The notes: generated by a model from the letters alone, not told the origin. A stretch of 49,663 nt of DNA from Flavobacteriaceae bacterium (GCA_024743095.1 JANSXF010000029.1:1-49663), one strand, 5' to 3'; counted from the stretch's first letter, positions 1-9,211 are shown. Program-made: numbers and translations.

Positions 1-344
1 CGTACAACGAGTTCTTCCTCATCGATAGGTTTTTTTAAGTAGTCCACCGCACCCAATGAGAACCCTTTTAGGACATCTATCTTGAGTGACCGTGCGGTCA
101 AGAAAATAAACGGTAGCTCCGGGTTGATTCCCTTAATCTTTTGAGATAGTTCAAATCCGTCCATATCGGGAAGCATTACATCCAAAATGGCCAGATCAAA
201 AACGTTGGTCTTGGTTTTTAATATCGCTTGGGAAGCATCTTTGGCCCATGTGACCATAAATCCCTTCATCCCTAAATATTCCGAGAGCAAATATCCTAGG
301 GCATTATCGTCCTCTACCAATATCAATTTATATTTTTTATCCAT
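1..344 (-). CDS. Response regulator, receiver domain (3' part outside window)
   Basis: Reading leftwards from an ATG at 344, the frame stays open to the window edge, giving about 114 residues of a CheY-like receiver domain. Visible landmarks are the acidic pair E11-D12, the phospho-acceptor D55 in a LAILDVMLPD context, the conserved T83 (FLTA) and the lysine in the DYLKKP loop. The missing C-terminal part is probably a winged-helix DNA-binding domain of the OmpR type, but it cannot be seen. The start overlaps the last 8 bases of the kinase gene (ATGGATAA), so the two are translationally coupled and form one two-component system. Its targets are unknown; the position beside a capsule/EPS locus makes surface polysaccharide control possible. 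Confidence 0.88.
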   Translation of the reverse strand, partial: MDKKYKLILVEDDNALGYLLSEYLGMKGFMVTWAKDASQAILKTKTNVFDLAILDVMLPDMDGFELSQKIKGINPELPFIFLTARSLKIDVLKGFSLGAVDYLKKPIDEEELVV

Positions 345-1611
345 TTTTGGTCAGTTTTAACGACAAGGTAAATGTAGTTCCCTGTCCCGGTTGGCTTTGC
401 ACCGCTATTTTACCACGATGCATTTTAATTATTTTTTGTACATAGTACAGCCCTAGGCCATACCCTTTTACTTTATGGACATCACCGTTTTTAACTCTGT
501 AATATTTGCGGAAAATCTTTCCGATGTCCTCCTTGGCTATTCCTTGGCCATTGTCCATTATACTGATGTGCAATAACCCTTTATGCTTGTATGCCGTTAA
601 CTTTACCTTGGGCACGTCCGAATATTTTTTTGCATTTTCCAGTAAGTTGCCCACCACATTTTCCAAATGGAATTTTTCGGCCTTAATAAAATAGGGGCCT
701 TTTTCCAGTTCCGATTCAAAATCGATTCCTTCATGTTCGGCCAACAATCGAAAACCTTGACAAATTCGTTCCAACTCCGGTTTAAAATCTATCACTTGGA
801 ACTGTAATATTTTTTTTCCGGACTCCATACTGGCCAGTTCCAGAACTTTGTCAATATGTTTTTTAAGCCTGTTCGATTCGGCTCGAATCAATTCTACCAC
901 GGCTTTTTTGTTGTCGGGTACATCTTCTTCCAAAATTTTGCTCGCCAATCCAATTGAAAACACCGGGGTTTTTAACTCATGGGTCAGATTATTGATAAAA
1001 TCATTGGTGGTTGTATTGATGCTGCGTTGCAGATAGAATGACCTTAATACCCAAATCACCACTACAATTATCATCAACAAAAATAAAAGTCCCGGAACGA
1101 TCAATCCCCGTAATTGTCCCAAAAAATATTTGTTCAAATCTTCGAAACCGATTTCCAAAATAATTTCCTTTTGGAGCAATTCCGGAAGATACCCTTGCAC
1201 TTTTATTGGATAGGTAAGGTCATCTTGAGCTTTGATATGGGGCCGAACAGAACTCAAATAGGTAATGGAATCACGGGAAAATAAGGTGTAGGTGAAAGGA
1301 GCATCAATTCCGGAGACATTTAACTGGTAAGAGATATAATCGTTCAGGTAGTATTGGGATGCCCTCTCGAGACTGTCCAGCCCAATTCTGACCTCGGAAG
1401 TATCTTTTCTAATAGCATTTCCGAGCGTATAGGTCAACGAATTTACCTCGGACAGTTCACTGTTGATATTGTCCCTTGCCCTGTCCATTTTATCCGAGAA
1501 TTGGGCTTTTGCCAAACCCAGTCCCACCCGAAGATATTGGTACTGGACCACCAACAGACCTACAACGGCGATTATAAAAACAATAACATAGAGGTTTCTC
1601 TTGGTCAGCAT
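337..1611 (-). CDS. Membrane sensor histidine kinase
   Basis: This is a 424-residue class I sensor kinase. A first membrane helix (about 8-23) is followed by an extracytoplasmic sensor region of about 140 residues with no recognisable fold and a second helix (about 169-190). The cytoplasmic part holds a HisKA dimerisation domain with H211 in HELKTP and a HATPase domain with N-box (N322/N326), G1 (DNGQG, 353-357) and G2 (GYGLGL, 383-388). It should autophosphorylate and pass phosphate to the overlapping response regulator. The gene starts close to a possible -7 box on the minus strand (CAAAAATA on the plus strand, 1625-1632), giving a very short leader. Its ligand cannot be inferred. Confidence 0.93.
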   Translation of the reverse strand: MLTKRNLYVIVFIIAVVGLLVVQYQYLRVGLGLAKAQFSDKMDRARDNINSELSEVNSLTYTLGNAIRKDTSEVRIGLDSLERASQYYLNDYISYQLNVSGIDAPFTYTLFSRDSITYLSSVRPHIKAQDDLTYPIKVQGYLPELLQKEIILEIGFEDLNKYFLGQLRGLIVPGLLFLLMIIVVVIWVLRSFYLQRSINTTTNDFINNLTHELKTPVFSIGLASKILEEDVPDNKKAVVELIRAESNRLKKHIDKVLELASMESGKKILQFQVIDFKPELERICQGFRLLAEHEGIDFESELEKGPYFIKAEKFHLENVVGNLLENAKKYSDVPKVKLTAYKHKGLLHISIMDNGQGIAKEDIGKIFRKYYRVKNGDVHKVKGYGLGLYYVQKIIKMHRGKIAVQSQPGQGTTFTLSLKLTKNG

Positions 1612-1660
1612 ACCGCTAAATAAACAAAAATATACCAGCTAATTACCCAATGGTTAACCC

Positions 1661-1731
1661 TATTAGTCTTTCATTAACCTTTTTGATCTTTTATTAGTCT
1701 CCATGCATGGAACCAAGTCTTATATTAGTCC
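1661..1731. repeat. Three phased TATTAGTC direct repeats
   Basis: The octamer TATTAGTC occurs at 1661-1668, 1693-1700 and 1724-1731, so the copies start 32 and 31 bases apart, close to three helical turns. They lie just upstream of the sensor kinase start and about 150-220 bases before the CpsB gene. Phased direct repeats like this are typical binding sites for OmpR-type regulators, so autoregulation by the neighbouring response regulator is a reasonable guess. Confidence 0.5.
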
Positions 1732-1768
1732 TGAGTTTAGTTAAGACATATAAAGTAGCGAATATTCT

Positions 1769-1800
1769 AACCGACCTTGACAGGTCGGTTTTTTGTTTTT
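1769..1800 (+). terminator. Rho-independent-type terminator, plus strand
   Basis: A perfect 8-bp stem (AACCGACC at 1769-1776 and GGTCGGTT at 1783-1790) with a 6-base loop is followed by TTTTGTTTTT. It points along the plus strand although no plus-strand gene lies upstream in the intergenic region. It therefore ends either antisense transcription from the kinase region or a short RNA made from the 1612-1768 interval, and insulates the CpsB promoter. Confidence 0.7.
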
Positions 1801-1835
1801 AAATCTATAAGTTGCTTTAATTTCATTTTACCACT

Positions 1836-1866
1836 ATTGATTAAGCCCCTATATACTTTATCTTTG
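1836..1866 (+). promoter_or_regulatory. Bacteroidota-type promoter for the CpsB gene
   Basis: A perfect TAnnTTTG -7 box (TATCTTTG, 1859-1866) is preceded, with a 19-base spacer, by ATTG (1836-1839), close to the TTTG -33 element. Transcription would begin around 1872, leaving a leader of only about ten bases before the ATG at 1884. Confidence 0.6.
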
Positions 1867-1883
1867 AAGTCCAAATTTTATAC

Positions 1884-2627
1884 ATGATAAGTATTTTTCA
1901 GAAGAAAATTTACTTGGTCGATTATTTGAACGGCTTGGTTGATATTCACAATCATATTTTACCGGGCATTGATGATGGGGCCAAAACTGTTGATGATTCT
2001 TTAGAACTTCTCAAAGGGTTTTCAGAGTTTGGAGTAAACAATTTTATATGTACCCCGCACATCATGCACAATTATTACGACAATACTCCCGATACAATCA
2101 AAAAAGCATACGAACAGATTCTCAAGGAATTAGGAAACCATGAAGGGATGTCTGTAAAACTTGGGTATGCGGCCGAGCATATGATCGATGATAATTTTGA
2201 AAACATTCTGGAAGAAAGACAGGTTATATCCTTGGGAAAGGATTATTTGCTCATTGAAATGTCCTATTTACAACCCTCTTTCAATTTTGACGTAGCCATA
2301 GACAAGATTGCCAAACACAAATACTTCCCAATATTGGCCCACCCGGAAAGGTATATGTACTATCATGGGAAATATGGAAAGTACTCATCTTTGAAATCAG
2401 AAGGAGTATTGTTCCAGCTCAATCTACTGTCTTTGGACCCCAAAGCCTATGGCAGCGCAGCATATAAAACGACAGAGAAACTCCTCAACGACGGTATGAT
2501 CGATTTTGTAGGAAGTGATGTCCACAACATCAGACAATTAAAATTGTTGAAAGAGATCAAAATATCAAAAAAGACGCTAGATTATCTCTTTCCGATTATT
2601 GAAAATACAATCCAGACCTTTTATTGA
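1884..2627 (+). CDS. CpsB/CapC-type tyrosine-protein phosphatase (PHP fold)
   Basis: The 247-residue protein carries the metal-binding motifs of the PHP superfamily: H22 and H24 in DIHNHILPGIDDG, H59 (CTPHI), E98 (AAEH), H153 (LAHPER) and D212/H214 (SDVHN). In this family the enzyme dephosphorylates the tyrosine-rich tail of the BY-kinase that regulates polysaccharide chain length. The matching kinase (Wzc) is encoded convergently with only 3 bases between the two stop codons, which supports that pairing. The gene has its own promoter and is transcribed alone. Length is normal for the family. Database names such as histidinol phosphatase for similar proteins reflect the fold and not the likely function. 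Confidence 0.9.
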   Translation: MISIFQKKIYLVDYLNGLVDIHNHILPGIDDGAKTVDDSLELLKGFSEFGVNNFICTPHIMHNYYDNTPDTIKKAYEQILKELGNHEGMSVKLGYAAEHMIDDNFENILEERQVISLGKDYLLIEMSYLQPSFNFDVAIDKIAKHKYFPILAHPERYMYYHGKYGKYSSLKSEGVLFQLNLLSLDPKAYGSAAYKTTEKLLNDGMIDFVGSDVHNIRQLKLLKEIKISKKTLDYLFPIIENTIQTFY

Positions 2628-2630
2628 TCA

Positions 2631-5012
2631 TTAGGAGAAGTTCCACCATTTCTTAACGGACTTTCCGTAACCATAGCCATATTTTCCACCGTAACCCAAT
2701 TCGGATTGTTTCACATTATTCACCACGAAGGAAAGCCCTTTCAGCTTACCTTCCTCTTTAAGTTTTAAAGGAAAATCGATGACTTTAAGTTCAGTTGCAC
2801 CCGCTTTGACCACATATAGAATTTGGCTGGCATATTCACTAATTAGTAACGTATCGGTCACTACCATTAATGGTGCGGTGTCCACGATAACATAATCGTA
2901 CATTTTAGATACGCTATCAAATAATTCGCCCATTCTAGGGTTCATCAGTAGCTCAGTTGGGTTTGGAGGTATTTTTCCAGAAAATATAAGGTCTATCTCA
3001 TTTTCATTGATGTGTGCCGGAACGGTGATATCCTGTACCTTTAAATCAGAATTGACAAGAAATTCTGTTAGTCCTGCCTTTGTACTTCTTCTGGGTTGGA
3101 CACCCTTTCCTACCTCAACATTTTCGTCACTGGAAAAGAAATCATAAAGTTTGGGGTTTCGGATATCCGCTCCCACCAACAAGACCTTCTTTCCGGTATC
3201 AGCATAAATCTTGGCCAGATTGGATGAAATAAATGTTTTTCCCTCTCCAGGAACGCTAGAGGTTATAAATATAAGATTGTCCGGCTTTGATTTCTGGCTC
3301 TTTTGAATATAATTAAGGTTTGTCCTCAAGATTCGTAAGGACTCCGCCAACACTGAACGGTCGTCTTTCTTTACAATCTTCCTGTCCTTTTTTCCAATCT
3401 TGGGAAGTTCGGCAATAACAGGGATATTGTTCCCTACGACACCTTCCAAATCCTGTTTGCTATTTACCGTGTTGTCCAATAATCCCGATACATAAATAAA
3501 CATGAAAGGAAATACAAACCCAAGGAACAAGGCCGCCACATAATTGATCATCTTGTTAGGTGCCACGGGAGCGGAACTGGTACTATACGCAGCATCCACA
3601 ATAGATGATGGCGGGGAAGCCGAGGCAAAGGCTATTTGAGCCTCCTCCCGCTTTTCTAAAAGGTAAAGGTACAAAGATTCCGTGGTCTCCAATTTCCTTG
3701 TAATATCACGTAGTTCCCGTTCATTTCCAGGAGCTGAATAAATCCTACTATTGATTCGGGATTGCTGCCTGGCCAAACTATTGATCTGCAGTTCCAAGTT
3801 TCCCGTGGTATTGTTCAAACTTGAAAGTAAACTACTTTTTAAGGTATTAAGTTCCTTGTCCAAATTTTGAACCACTGGATTCAGATTACTGGAACTTTCC
3901 AACAACCTGTTCCTTTCAGCGACCAATTGATTATATCGTGCCGTAGTTCCAGTGATCGTTTGGTCGGATAGCCCAAGGTTTGAGGGCAAAATTTCATAAC
4001 CATCTTGGTTTTCCACCATATCTTTCATGGATGATGCCATATTCAATTGCAAAGAAGCACTTTCCAATTGTTGTCGGTTCTCCATGCCCACACTTAAGTT
4101 GATATTGGATTCAGATGAGATATCCGTGATTCCACGATTGGTCTTGAACTCTTCCGCGGATTGATCCACACTGTAAAGATTAGAGTAAATCTCTGTGATA
4201 CGGGCATCAATAAAATTGGAAGTTTTGTCCGCTGCAATCTTTTTATCCTCAATAGCATTTTCGTTATAAACTGCTATAAGTGCATTGATAATGTCCTGTG
4301 CCCTTTGCTGAATCCTGTCCTGGAGATAAAGGGACAAAATATTCGAGGTCCGTTCCAAAGGAGTAATTTGAACACGGCTTCGATAACTATCAGCAACCAC
4401 AGTAGCAGGTCGGATTACAATTCTAAATTCATTACCCTTATAAATTTTTATGTTTTCAACACTTGGTGTTATTATCATATCACCTAATGGAGTTGAAATA
4501 TTTGATCCAAAAGTGTTTTGTTTATAGGGTTCATCTTCCTGTCTCTTATAACCAAATGTCGCATCGGACATTACATTTAAATAAAAGCTGAATCCAGATT
4601 GGCTTACTATGGAATCCGACTCCTTAAAATTCAAATTGAAAGGAGAGTCTTTGTATATCTCAGAATCTAGAATATTACCCAATCTAAAAATTTGTGTGTT
4701 CAGCTGAAGCTTTTTTACAACTTCTACAAAATTAGACCGAGATTTAATGATTTCAATCTCATCGATAATAGGATTCATCTGTCCCTGAAAACTACCCAAA
4801 TCCTGAAAAATAGCAAGTTCTGGGTTATTGTTTCCCTCCATCTCTATTTTGATTCGAGCCTGTGCATCATAAAGCGGCGCTGTATAGCGATTGTAAAGGA
4901 AAGCTACACCCAAACAAAATATAATAGCGAGCAAAAACAAATACCACTTACTCGTATACTGTCTAATTATTTCCTTGAAATCAATACTTTTAAATGAAAA
5001 CTTGTTTTCCAA
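2631..5012 (-). CDS. wzc: Wzc-type polysaccharide co-polymerase / tyrosine autokinase
   Basis: This 793-residue inner-membrane protein controls chain length and export. A Wzz domain follows the first membrane helix (about 23-41), then comes a long periplasmic coiled-coil and GNVR region and a second helix (about 489-511). The cytoplasmic BY-kinase has Walker A (SSVPGEGKT, about 585-593), Walker A' (VLLVGADIRNP, about 610-620) and Walker B (YVIVDTAP, about 707-714). The C-terminus is tyrosine-rich (GYGGKYGYGYG, about 773-783), the expected autophosphorylation cluster. It is the last gene of the minus-strand operon, 36 bases after Wza, its outer-membrane partner. The CpsB-type phosphatase next door would reverse the phosphorylation. 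Confidence 0.95.
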   Translation of the reverse strand: MENKFSFKSIDFKEIIRQYTSKWYLFLLAIIFCLGVAFLYNRYTAPLYDAQARIKIEMEGNNNPELAIFQDLGSFQGQMNPIIDEIEIIKSRSNFVEVVKKLQLNTQIFRLGNILDSEIYKDSPFNLNFKESDSIVSQSGFSFYLNVMSDATFGYKRQEDEPYKQNTFGSNISTPLGDMIITPSVENIKIYKGNEFRIVIRPATVVADSYRSRVQITPLERTSNILSLYLQDRIQQRAQDIINALIAVYNENAIEDKKIAADKTSNFIDARITEIYSNLYSVDQSAEEFKTNRGITDISSESNINLSVGMENRQQLESASLQLNMASSMKDMVENQDGYEILPSNLGLSDQTITGTTARYNQLVAERNRLLESSSNLNPVVQNLDKELNTLKSSLLSSLNNTTGNLELQINSLARQQSRINSRIYSAPGNERELRDITRKLETTESLYLYLLEKREEAQIAFASASPPSSIVDAAYSTSSAPVAPNKMINYVAALFLGFVFPFMFIYVSGLLDNTVNSKQDLEGVVGNNIPVIAELPKIGKKDRKIVKKDDRSVLAESLRILRTNLNYIQKSQKSKPDNLIFITSSVPGEGKTFISSNLAKIYADTGKKVLLVGADIRNPKLYDFFSSDENVEVGKGVQPRRSTKAGLTEFLVNSDLKVQDITVPAHINENEIDLIFSGKIPPNPTELLMNPRMGELFDSVSKMYDYVIVDTAPLMVVTDTLLISEYASQILYVVKAGATELKVIDFPLKLKEEGKLKGLSFVVNNVKQSELGYGGKYGYGYGKSVKKWWNFS

Positions 5013-5048
5013 AGATTACTATTTATAAGTTAAAAATGGTAGTGTAAA

Positions 5049-5810
5049 TTAATTGCGTGTCAGGAATAACGTAGTTGTTACTATCAAAGAAAGTATGGAC
5101 AGTGCTATAGTAGTTCTATTGTCCAATGAAGAAGAGACTGCTGCCGATTTGTTGGGTTCTACATAAACCACATCATTTTGTGTGAGGTAATATGCAGGAG
5201 AGTTCATTACATCCTTGGAGGTCAAATCCAATCTATTATATACTTTTACACCATCAAAATCCCGGATTACCATTACATTTTCCCTTTTACCTTTAATGGT
5301 TAAATCTCCTGCCAATCCAAGTGCTTCCAATATGGTCACTTGTTCACCAATAATGGGATATGTTCCCGGACTGCGCACTTCTCCCAAAATGGTGACTGTA
5401 AAATTTCGCAAGCGTACATTAATTATGGGATCTTTTAAATAAGACGACAACCTTTCCTTAAGATCGACCTTAAGTTCCTCTGGGGACAACCCTAATACAT
5501 TGACTTTGCCTATGACGGGGAACTCGATATCACCATTTTTATCAACAATATAATCCAGTGTTTGGGATTGTCCGTTCGCAGCTACCCCAATCGTCAAGTT
5601 AAAAGGTACACTGGCCTCCGGATTCAAGGTCGCCACATAAATACTAATCACATCATCCACCTTGAACTTGGGTTCAAATCTATTTTCGGTAACAATGGTT
5701 TCAAAGTCTTGTGAATCTTGGAAATACACAACTTTTTTTGATGATGTGCATGAGACTACAACACAGGCTATGGCAAGCAGTATTATGGCGTGTTTAATTT
5801 TTTGATGCAT
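5049..5810 (-). CDS. wza: Wza-type polysaccharide export lipoprotein
   Basis: The 253-residue protein begins with a lipoprotein signal peptide ending in VVVSC (lipidated C21). A polysaccharide export domain (about 45-125) and one SLBB domain (about 138-190) follow, and a hydrophobic helix (about 234-250) lies near the C-terminus, where Wza proteins place the outer-membrane pore helix. It is shorter than E. coli Wza (about 380 residues), as is common for Bacteroidota members with a single SLBB. The residues after the cysteine (TSSKK) lack an acidic export signal, consistent with an inner-leaflet anchor. It sits 11 bases downstream of the PglF-type gene and upstream of Wzc. Confidence 0.93.
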   Translation of the reverse strand: MHQKIKHAIILLAIACVVVSCTSSKKVVYFQDSQDFETIVTENRFEPKFKVDDVISIYVATLNPEASVPFNLTIGVAANGQSQTLDYIVDKNGDIEFPVIGKVNVLGLSPEELKVDLKERLSSYLKDPIINVRLRNFTVTILGEVRSPGTYPIIGEQVTILEALGLAGDLTIKGKRENVMVIRDFDGVKVYNRLDLTSKDVMNSPAYYLTQNDVVYVEPNKSAAVSSSLDNRTTIALSILSLIVTTTLFLTRN

Positions 5811-5821
5811 CGGGAAAGTGT

Positions 5822-7768
5822 TTAGTTATTGAATTGAGGGTGTCCAACCTTCGAGGTTTTCGGTGTTTCCTTTATTGGTGTTTTCTTGTCCAATTTACAA
5901 AAATCTGAATTGTTGGAAATATATTCCGGTACTATGTCCTTCATCAATTTCACCACATTATCTTTAAAGAACAAGTTGGAAATACAAAGTTCGTCTATCA
6001 TGGTTCGAGTTCCCACATAATCAATTTCACGCACCTTGCTGATCATAATCTTATCATGATAGGTCGGAAGCGTATTTTCTCCATTTGCCAAAAGTTCTTC
6101 ATAAAGCTTTTCTCCTGGCCTGAGCCCTGTTACTTTTATATCAATATCATCCGGATAATGGAGACCTGAGAGTCTTATCATATTCTTGGCCAAATCCATA
6201 ATCTTAACGGATTCTCCCATATCAAAAATAAAAATTTCACCGCCTTTGCCCATGGCTCCGGCCTCCAATACCAATTGCGAGGCTTCTGGAATGGTCATAA
6301 AATACCTGGTAATGTCTTTGTGGGTAACGGTCAATGGGCCACCTTTCTCGATTTGTTTTCTGAACAAAGGAATCACCGAGCCATTTGATCCTAGTACATT
6401 CCCGAACCTTGTTGTAATAAATTTTGTTTTGCCCTCTTGCTGTCTGCAGCTGATGTACATTTCTGCAATTCGCTTGGTCGCACCCATGATGTTGGTCGGG
6501 TTTACCGCCTTATCCGTCGATACGAACACAAACTTTTCAACTTCATATTCGCAAGCAAGGTCAACAATGGTCTTGGTACCGGCAACATTGATCTTGATCG
6601 CCTCATATGGATTTTGCTCCATAAGGGGCACGTGTTTATATGCCGCAGCATGGAAAATCCTATCTGGTTGATATTGCTCAAAAAGCACACGCATCTTGTT
6701 CTTGTCCCTAATGTCGCTCACAATGGGCACGTAATTGAAAAAGCCGGCCTGTTTCAACTCTTGCTGCAAATCATACAGAGCAGATTCCGCTTGATCGATT
6801 ACAATCAAAGAGCGATAGTTGTATTTGCAAATCTGCCTTACCAATTCACTTCCTATAGAACCAGCACCTCCGGTAACCATGATCACCTTATCCTCGAAAT
6901 CTTTCAACACCTTACTGTTCTTGATCTCGATAGGTGGGCGGTCCAATAAATCCTCAATCTGTACACGCTTGATCTGTGAAACCTTGAGTTCTCCATTGAT
7001 CCAATCTTCTACAGGAGGCACAATTTTTACTTTTACCGGAAGATCGACAATCTCATTTACAAGAGTTCTCAATTGTTTGGGATGGATACTCTGTATAGAG
7101 AAAATTACTTCTGAGACATTGTGGAACTTGACAAAATCCTCGGTCAAAATCGACTTGTCATATACCTTGACCCCATTGATCTGTTTTCCTACTTTCTGCA
7201 AGTTATTGTCCACAAAACCAATTACCTTGGCTCCCATCTTGGAATGATTGGTCAATGTGTTATATGTAATGATTCCTGATTCCCCAGCACCATAGATAAT
7301 CAAGTTCTTTGTAGGTACCTGATTGCCTTTCATCAAGCTTTCAAAAGCAATCTTAAATACCATCCGAGATGCAGACAATGCTATGAAGGTAAGCAAGCTA
7401 TTAATTATTATTATGGACAAAGGGATGGTGAATTTTTCAAAGAACACCATATACCTATTGAACATTACCACGGCAATGGCTCCTATACTTGCCAAACATA
7501 CAGCATTAAAAATAGCGTAAACATCCTTTATACCGGTGTGTCTTACCACACCCTTGTAACTACTCGAGATAAGGAAGGCCAAAAAAAACAATACAACTAC
7601 GACCGGCAATTGCATCCACAACTGCTCCACATCAAAATCGAAGCTCAGGTTAAACCTGATAAAGTATGCAAGAATAAAGGAAAATGAAACAATACAAAGA
7701 TCGATCAAAAGTACGGTCCACTTTGATGCGTATCGCTGTCCGGTCCTAAAAAAGAATTCCTTTATCAT
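5822..7768 (-). CDS. PglF/WbpM-type membrane UDP-sugar 4,6-dehydratase
   Basis: This 648-residue protein has four N-terminal membrane helices (about 17-39, 50-71, 89-108, 113-137), a CoA-binding-like Rossmann segment (GAGESG, 160-165) and a C-terminal SDR domain. The SDR domain shows TGGAGSIG (299-306), STDK (417-420) and M428-xxx-K432, where Met replaces the usual catalytic Tyr, as is normal in this family. The expected reaction is UDP-GlcNAc to UDP-4-keto-6-deoxy-GlcNAc, the first step towards UDP-bacillosamine. The aminotransferase gene directly upstream overlaps it by 4 bases (ATGA), so the keto product is presumably passed to that enzyme. Epimerising paralogs with the same architecture cannot be fully excluded. 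Confidence 0.9.
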   Translation of the reverse strand: MIKEFFFRTGQRYASKWTVLLIDLCIVSFSFILAYFIRFNLSFDFDVEQLWMQLPVVVVLFFLAFLISSSYKGVVRHTGIKDVYAIFNAVCLASIGAIAVVMFNRYMVFFEKFTIPLSIIIINSLLTFIALSASRMVFKIAFESLMKGNQVPTKNLIIYGAGESGIITYNTLTNHSKMGAKVIGFVDNNLQKVGKQINGVKVYDKSILTEDFVKFHNVSEVIFSIQSIHPKQLRTLVNEIVDLPVKVKIVPPVEDWINGELKVSQIKRVQIEDLLDRPPIEIKNSKVLKDFEDKVIMVTGGAGSIGSELVRQICKYNYRSLIVIDQAESALYDLQQELKQAGFFNYVPIVSDIRDKNKMRVLFEQYQPDRIFHAAAYKHVPLMEQNPYEAIKINVAGTKTIVDLACEYEVEKFVFVSTDKAVNPTNIMGATKRIAEMYISCRQQEGKTKFITTRFGNVLGSNGSVIPLFRKQIEKGGPLTVTHKDITRYFMTIPEASQLVLEAGAMGKGGEIFIFDMGESVKIMDLAKNMIRLSGLHYPDDIDIKVTGLRPGEKLYEELLANGENTLPTYHDKIMISKVREIDYVGTRTMIDELCISNLFFKDNVVKLMKDIVPEYISNNSDFCKLDKKTPIKETPKTSKVGHPQFNN

Positions 7769-8898
7769 TTTAGTTCACTTTTGATAATTCCACAAATTCT
7801 TTCCAGATCACTGGTTTCCAAGCTAGAACCACTTGGTAAACATAGTCCACGATTAAATAGGTCTTCACTTACACCGTTCAAATATGAAGGGTTATTGCTG
7901 AATACTGGTTGTAAATGCATCGGCTTCCACAAGGGCCTTGATTCTATGTTTTCATGTTCAAGAGCAATTCGTATGCCCTCCCTGTCCTCAAAAGAAGGGG
8001 TTAAAATACATGTGAGCCAACGGTTAGATGTACTGCCCATAGGCTCTTCCAAAAATGTGATTTTGGACTGGTCCGACAGGTGTTCCCTGTAGTATTCATA
8101 ATTTTTTCTTCTTGCGGCCACTCTATCTTCCAAAATCTCCATTTGTCCTCGTCCAATACCAGCTAGCACATTGCTCATTCTGTAATTGTAACCTATGTGG
8201 GAGTGTTCGTAATGAGGAGCATTATCTCTTGCCTGTGTGGCCAAGAAAACGGCCTTTTCTTTAGTTTTTTGGTCTTTACAAAGTAGGGCACCTCCACCTG
8301 ATGTGGTAATAATTTTGTTTCCATTAAAGGATAGGATTCCTATGTCACCAAAAATTCCGCAGCTAAATCCTTGATATGAACTTCCCAATGCCTCGGCACT
8401 GTCCTCTATCACAGGAATGTCATATTCCTTTGCTATGGCGTGGACTTCATCCACCTTATAGGGCATACCGTATAAATGCACCGCTACAATAGCTTTGGGT
8501 TTTTCACCATTTGCCAACCTATCCTCGATGGCTTCCTTTAATAAGGCAGGGGAAATATTCCAGGTTTCTTCTTCACTATCCACAAATATGGGCGTGGCAC
8601 CCAAATAGGTAATCGGATTTGCGGATGCGGCAAAAGTAAAACTCTGGCAAATTACCTCATCACCATGGCCTATACCTAAAAGCTCAAGACCTAAATGTAT
8701 GGCTGCCGTTCCAGAACTCAAGCAGGCTGCATGGACATTGTTACCTATAAAATCTTCAATTGATTTTTCAAATTGTTGTACGTTGGGGCCCAGAGGGGCT
8801 ATCCAATTGGTTTCAAAGGCTTCCTTTACATAGGCTTCCTCATTTCCGCCCATGTGTGGCGGTGATAACCAAATTTTTTTTAATACTGTGGTTTCCAT
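7765..8898 (-). CDS. DegT/DnrJ/EryC1-family sugar aminotransferase (PglE-like)
   Basis: The 377-residue PLP enzyme has the aminotransferase landmarks: SSGTAAIHL (61-69), E165-D166 of VIEDSAEALG, and the Schiff-base K195 in FNGNKIITTSGGG. I chose the ATG at 8898 (METTVLKKIWL) because the open frame continues upstream to 9006 with a peptide unlike the family. In partnership with the PglF-type dehydratase (ATGA overlap) it most likely aminates the 4-keto sugar nucleotide at C4, using glutamate as donor. The PglD-type acetyltransferases needed for the next step are about 21 kb away at 30317-31641. It is the first gene of the minus-strand operon. Confidence 0.9.
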   Translation of the reverse strand: METTVLKKIWLSPPHMGGNEEAYVKEAFETNWIAPLGPNVQQFEKSIEDFIGNNVHAACLSSGTAAIHLGLELLGIGHGDEVICQSFTFAASANPITYLGATPIFVDSEEETWNISPALLKEAIEDRLANGEKPKAIVAVHLYGMPYKVDEVHAIAKEYDIPVIEDSAEALGSSYQGFSCGIFGDIGILSFNGNKIITTSGGGALLCKDQKTKEKAVFLATQARDNAPHYEHSHIGYNYRMSNVLAGIGRGQMEILEDRVAARRKNYEYYREHLSDQSKITFLEEPMGSTSNRWLTCILTPSFEDREGIRIALEHENIESRPLWKPMHLQPVFSNNPSYLNGVSEDLFNRGLCLPSGSSLETSDLERICGIIKSELK

Positions 8899-9211
8899 TA
8901 TCAGTTTTGGGTTGATATAAGTAGGACAAGAATTTCTTCTCGAAAGTAAATGTAATAGTAAAATTGGGGCTGGAAACCATTTCGCTTTACTATTCGCCAA
9001 ACACAAAAATTAATCGATTAAGTGTTGGAATGATGGTAAGTTGAAAGAACAGCTATTCGGTGAAAGGTGAAAATCTCGGTTTACGGCACTGTACTTTTTA
9101 CAGTGTATACAGAACCCTCCATACTATCTAAAATAACAACACAAATTAGTTTTACTAAAAAGTAGTCCGCGAATTCCATTAATTCCCCATTTTTGTATAA
9201 ACTTTTCAACT
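8899..9211. other. Divergent intergenic region (313 bases)
   Basis: This gap separates the divergent aminotransferase and CapI-type epimerase genes and must hold both promoters. I see no convincing ORF and no exact TAnnTTTG box. The best near matches are CATTTTTG (9188-9195) for the plus-strand gene and TAATTTTTG read on the minus strand around 9004-9012. Its one clear structure is the inverted repeat at 9087-9105. Confidence 0.6.
9087..9105. promoter_or_regulatory. Inverted repeat, possible operator
   Basis: CACTGTA-CTTTT-TACAGTG is a perfect 7-bp inverted repeat with a 5-base spacer, placed between two divergent sugar-nucleotide operons. It lacks a following T-run, so it is more like a dimeric regulator site than a terminator. 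No cognate regulator is identifiable in the window. Confidence 0.45.

Noticed and set aside
6186..7247. Long plus-strand frames opposite the PglF-type gene
   Set aside because: They lie fully antisense to a gene with intact catalytic motifs, show no domain and no initiation context.
8899..9006. Upstream extension of the aminotransferase frame to an ATG at 9006
   Set aside because: The extra 36 residues do not resemble the family, while the ATG at 8898 gives a normal N-terminus and length.
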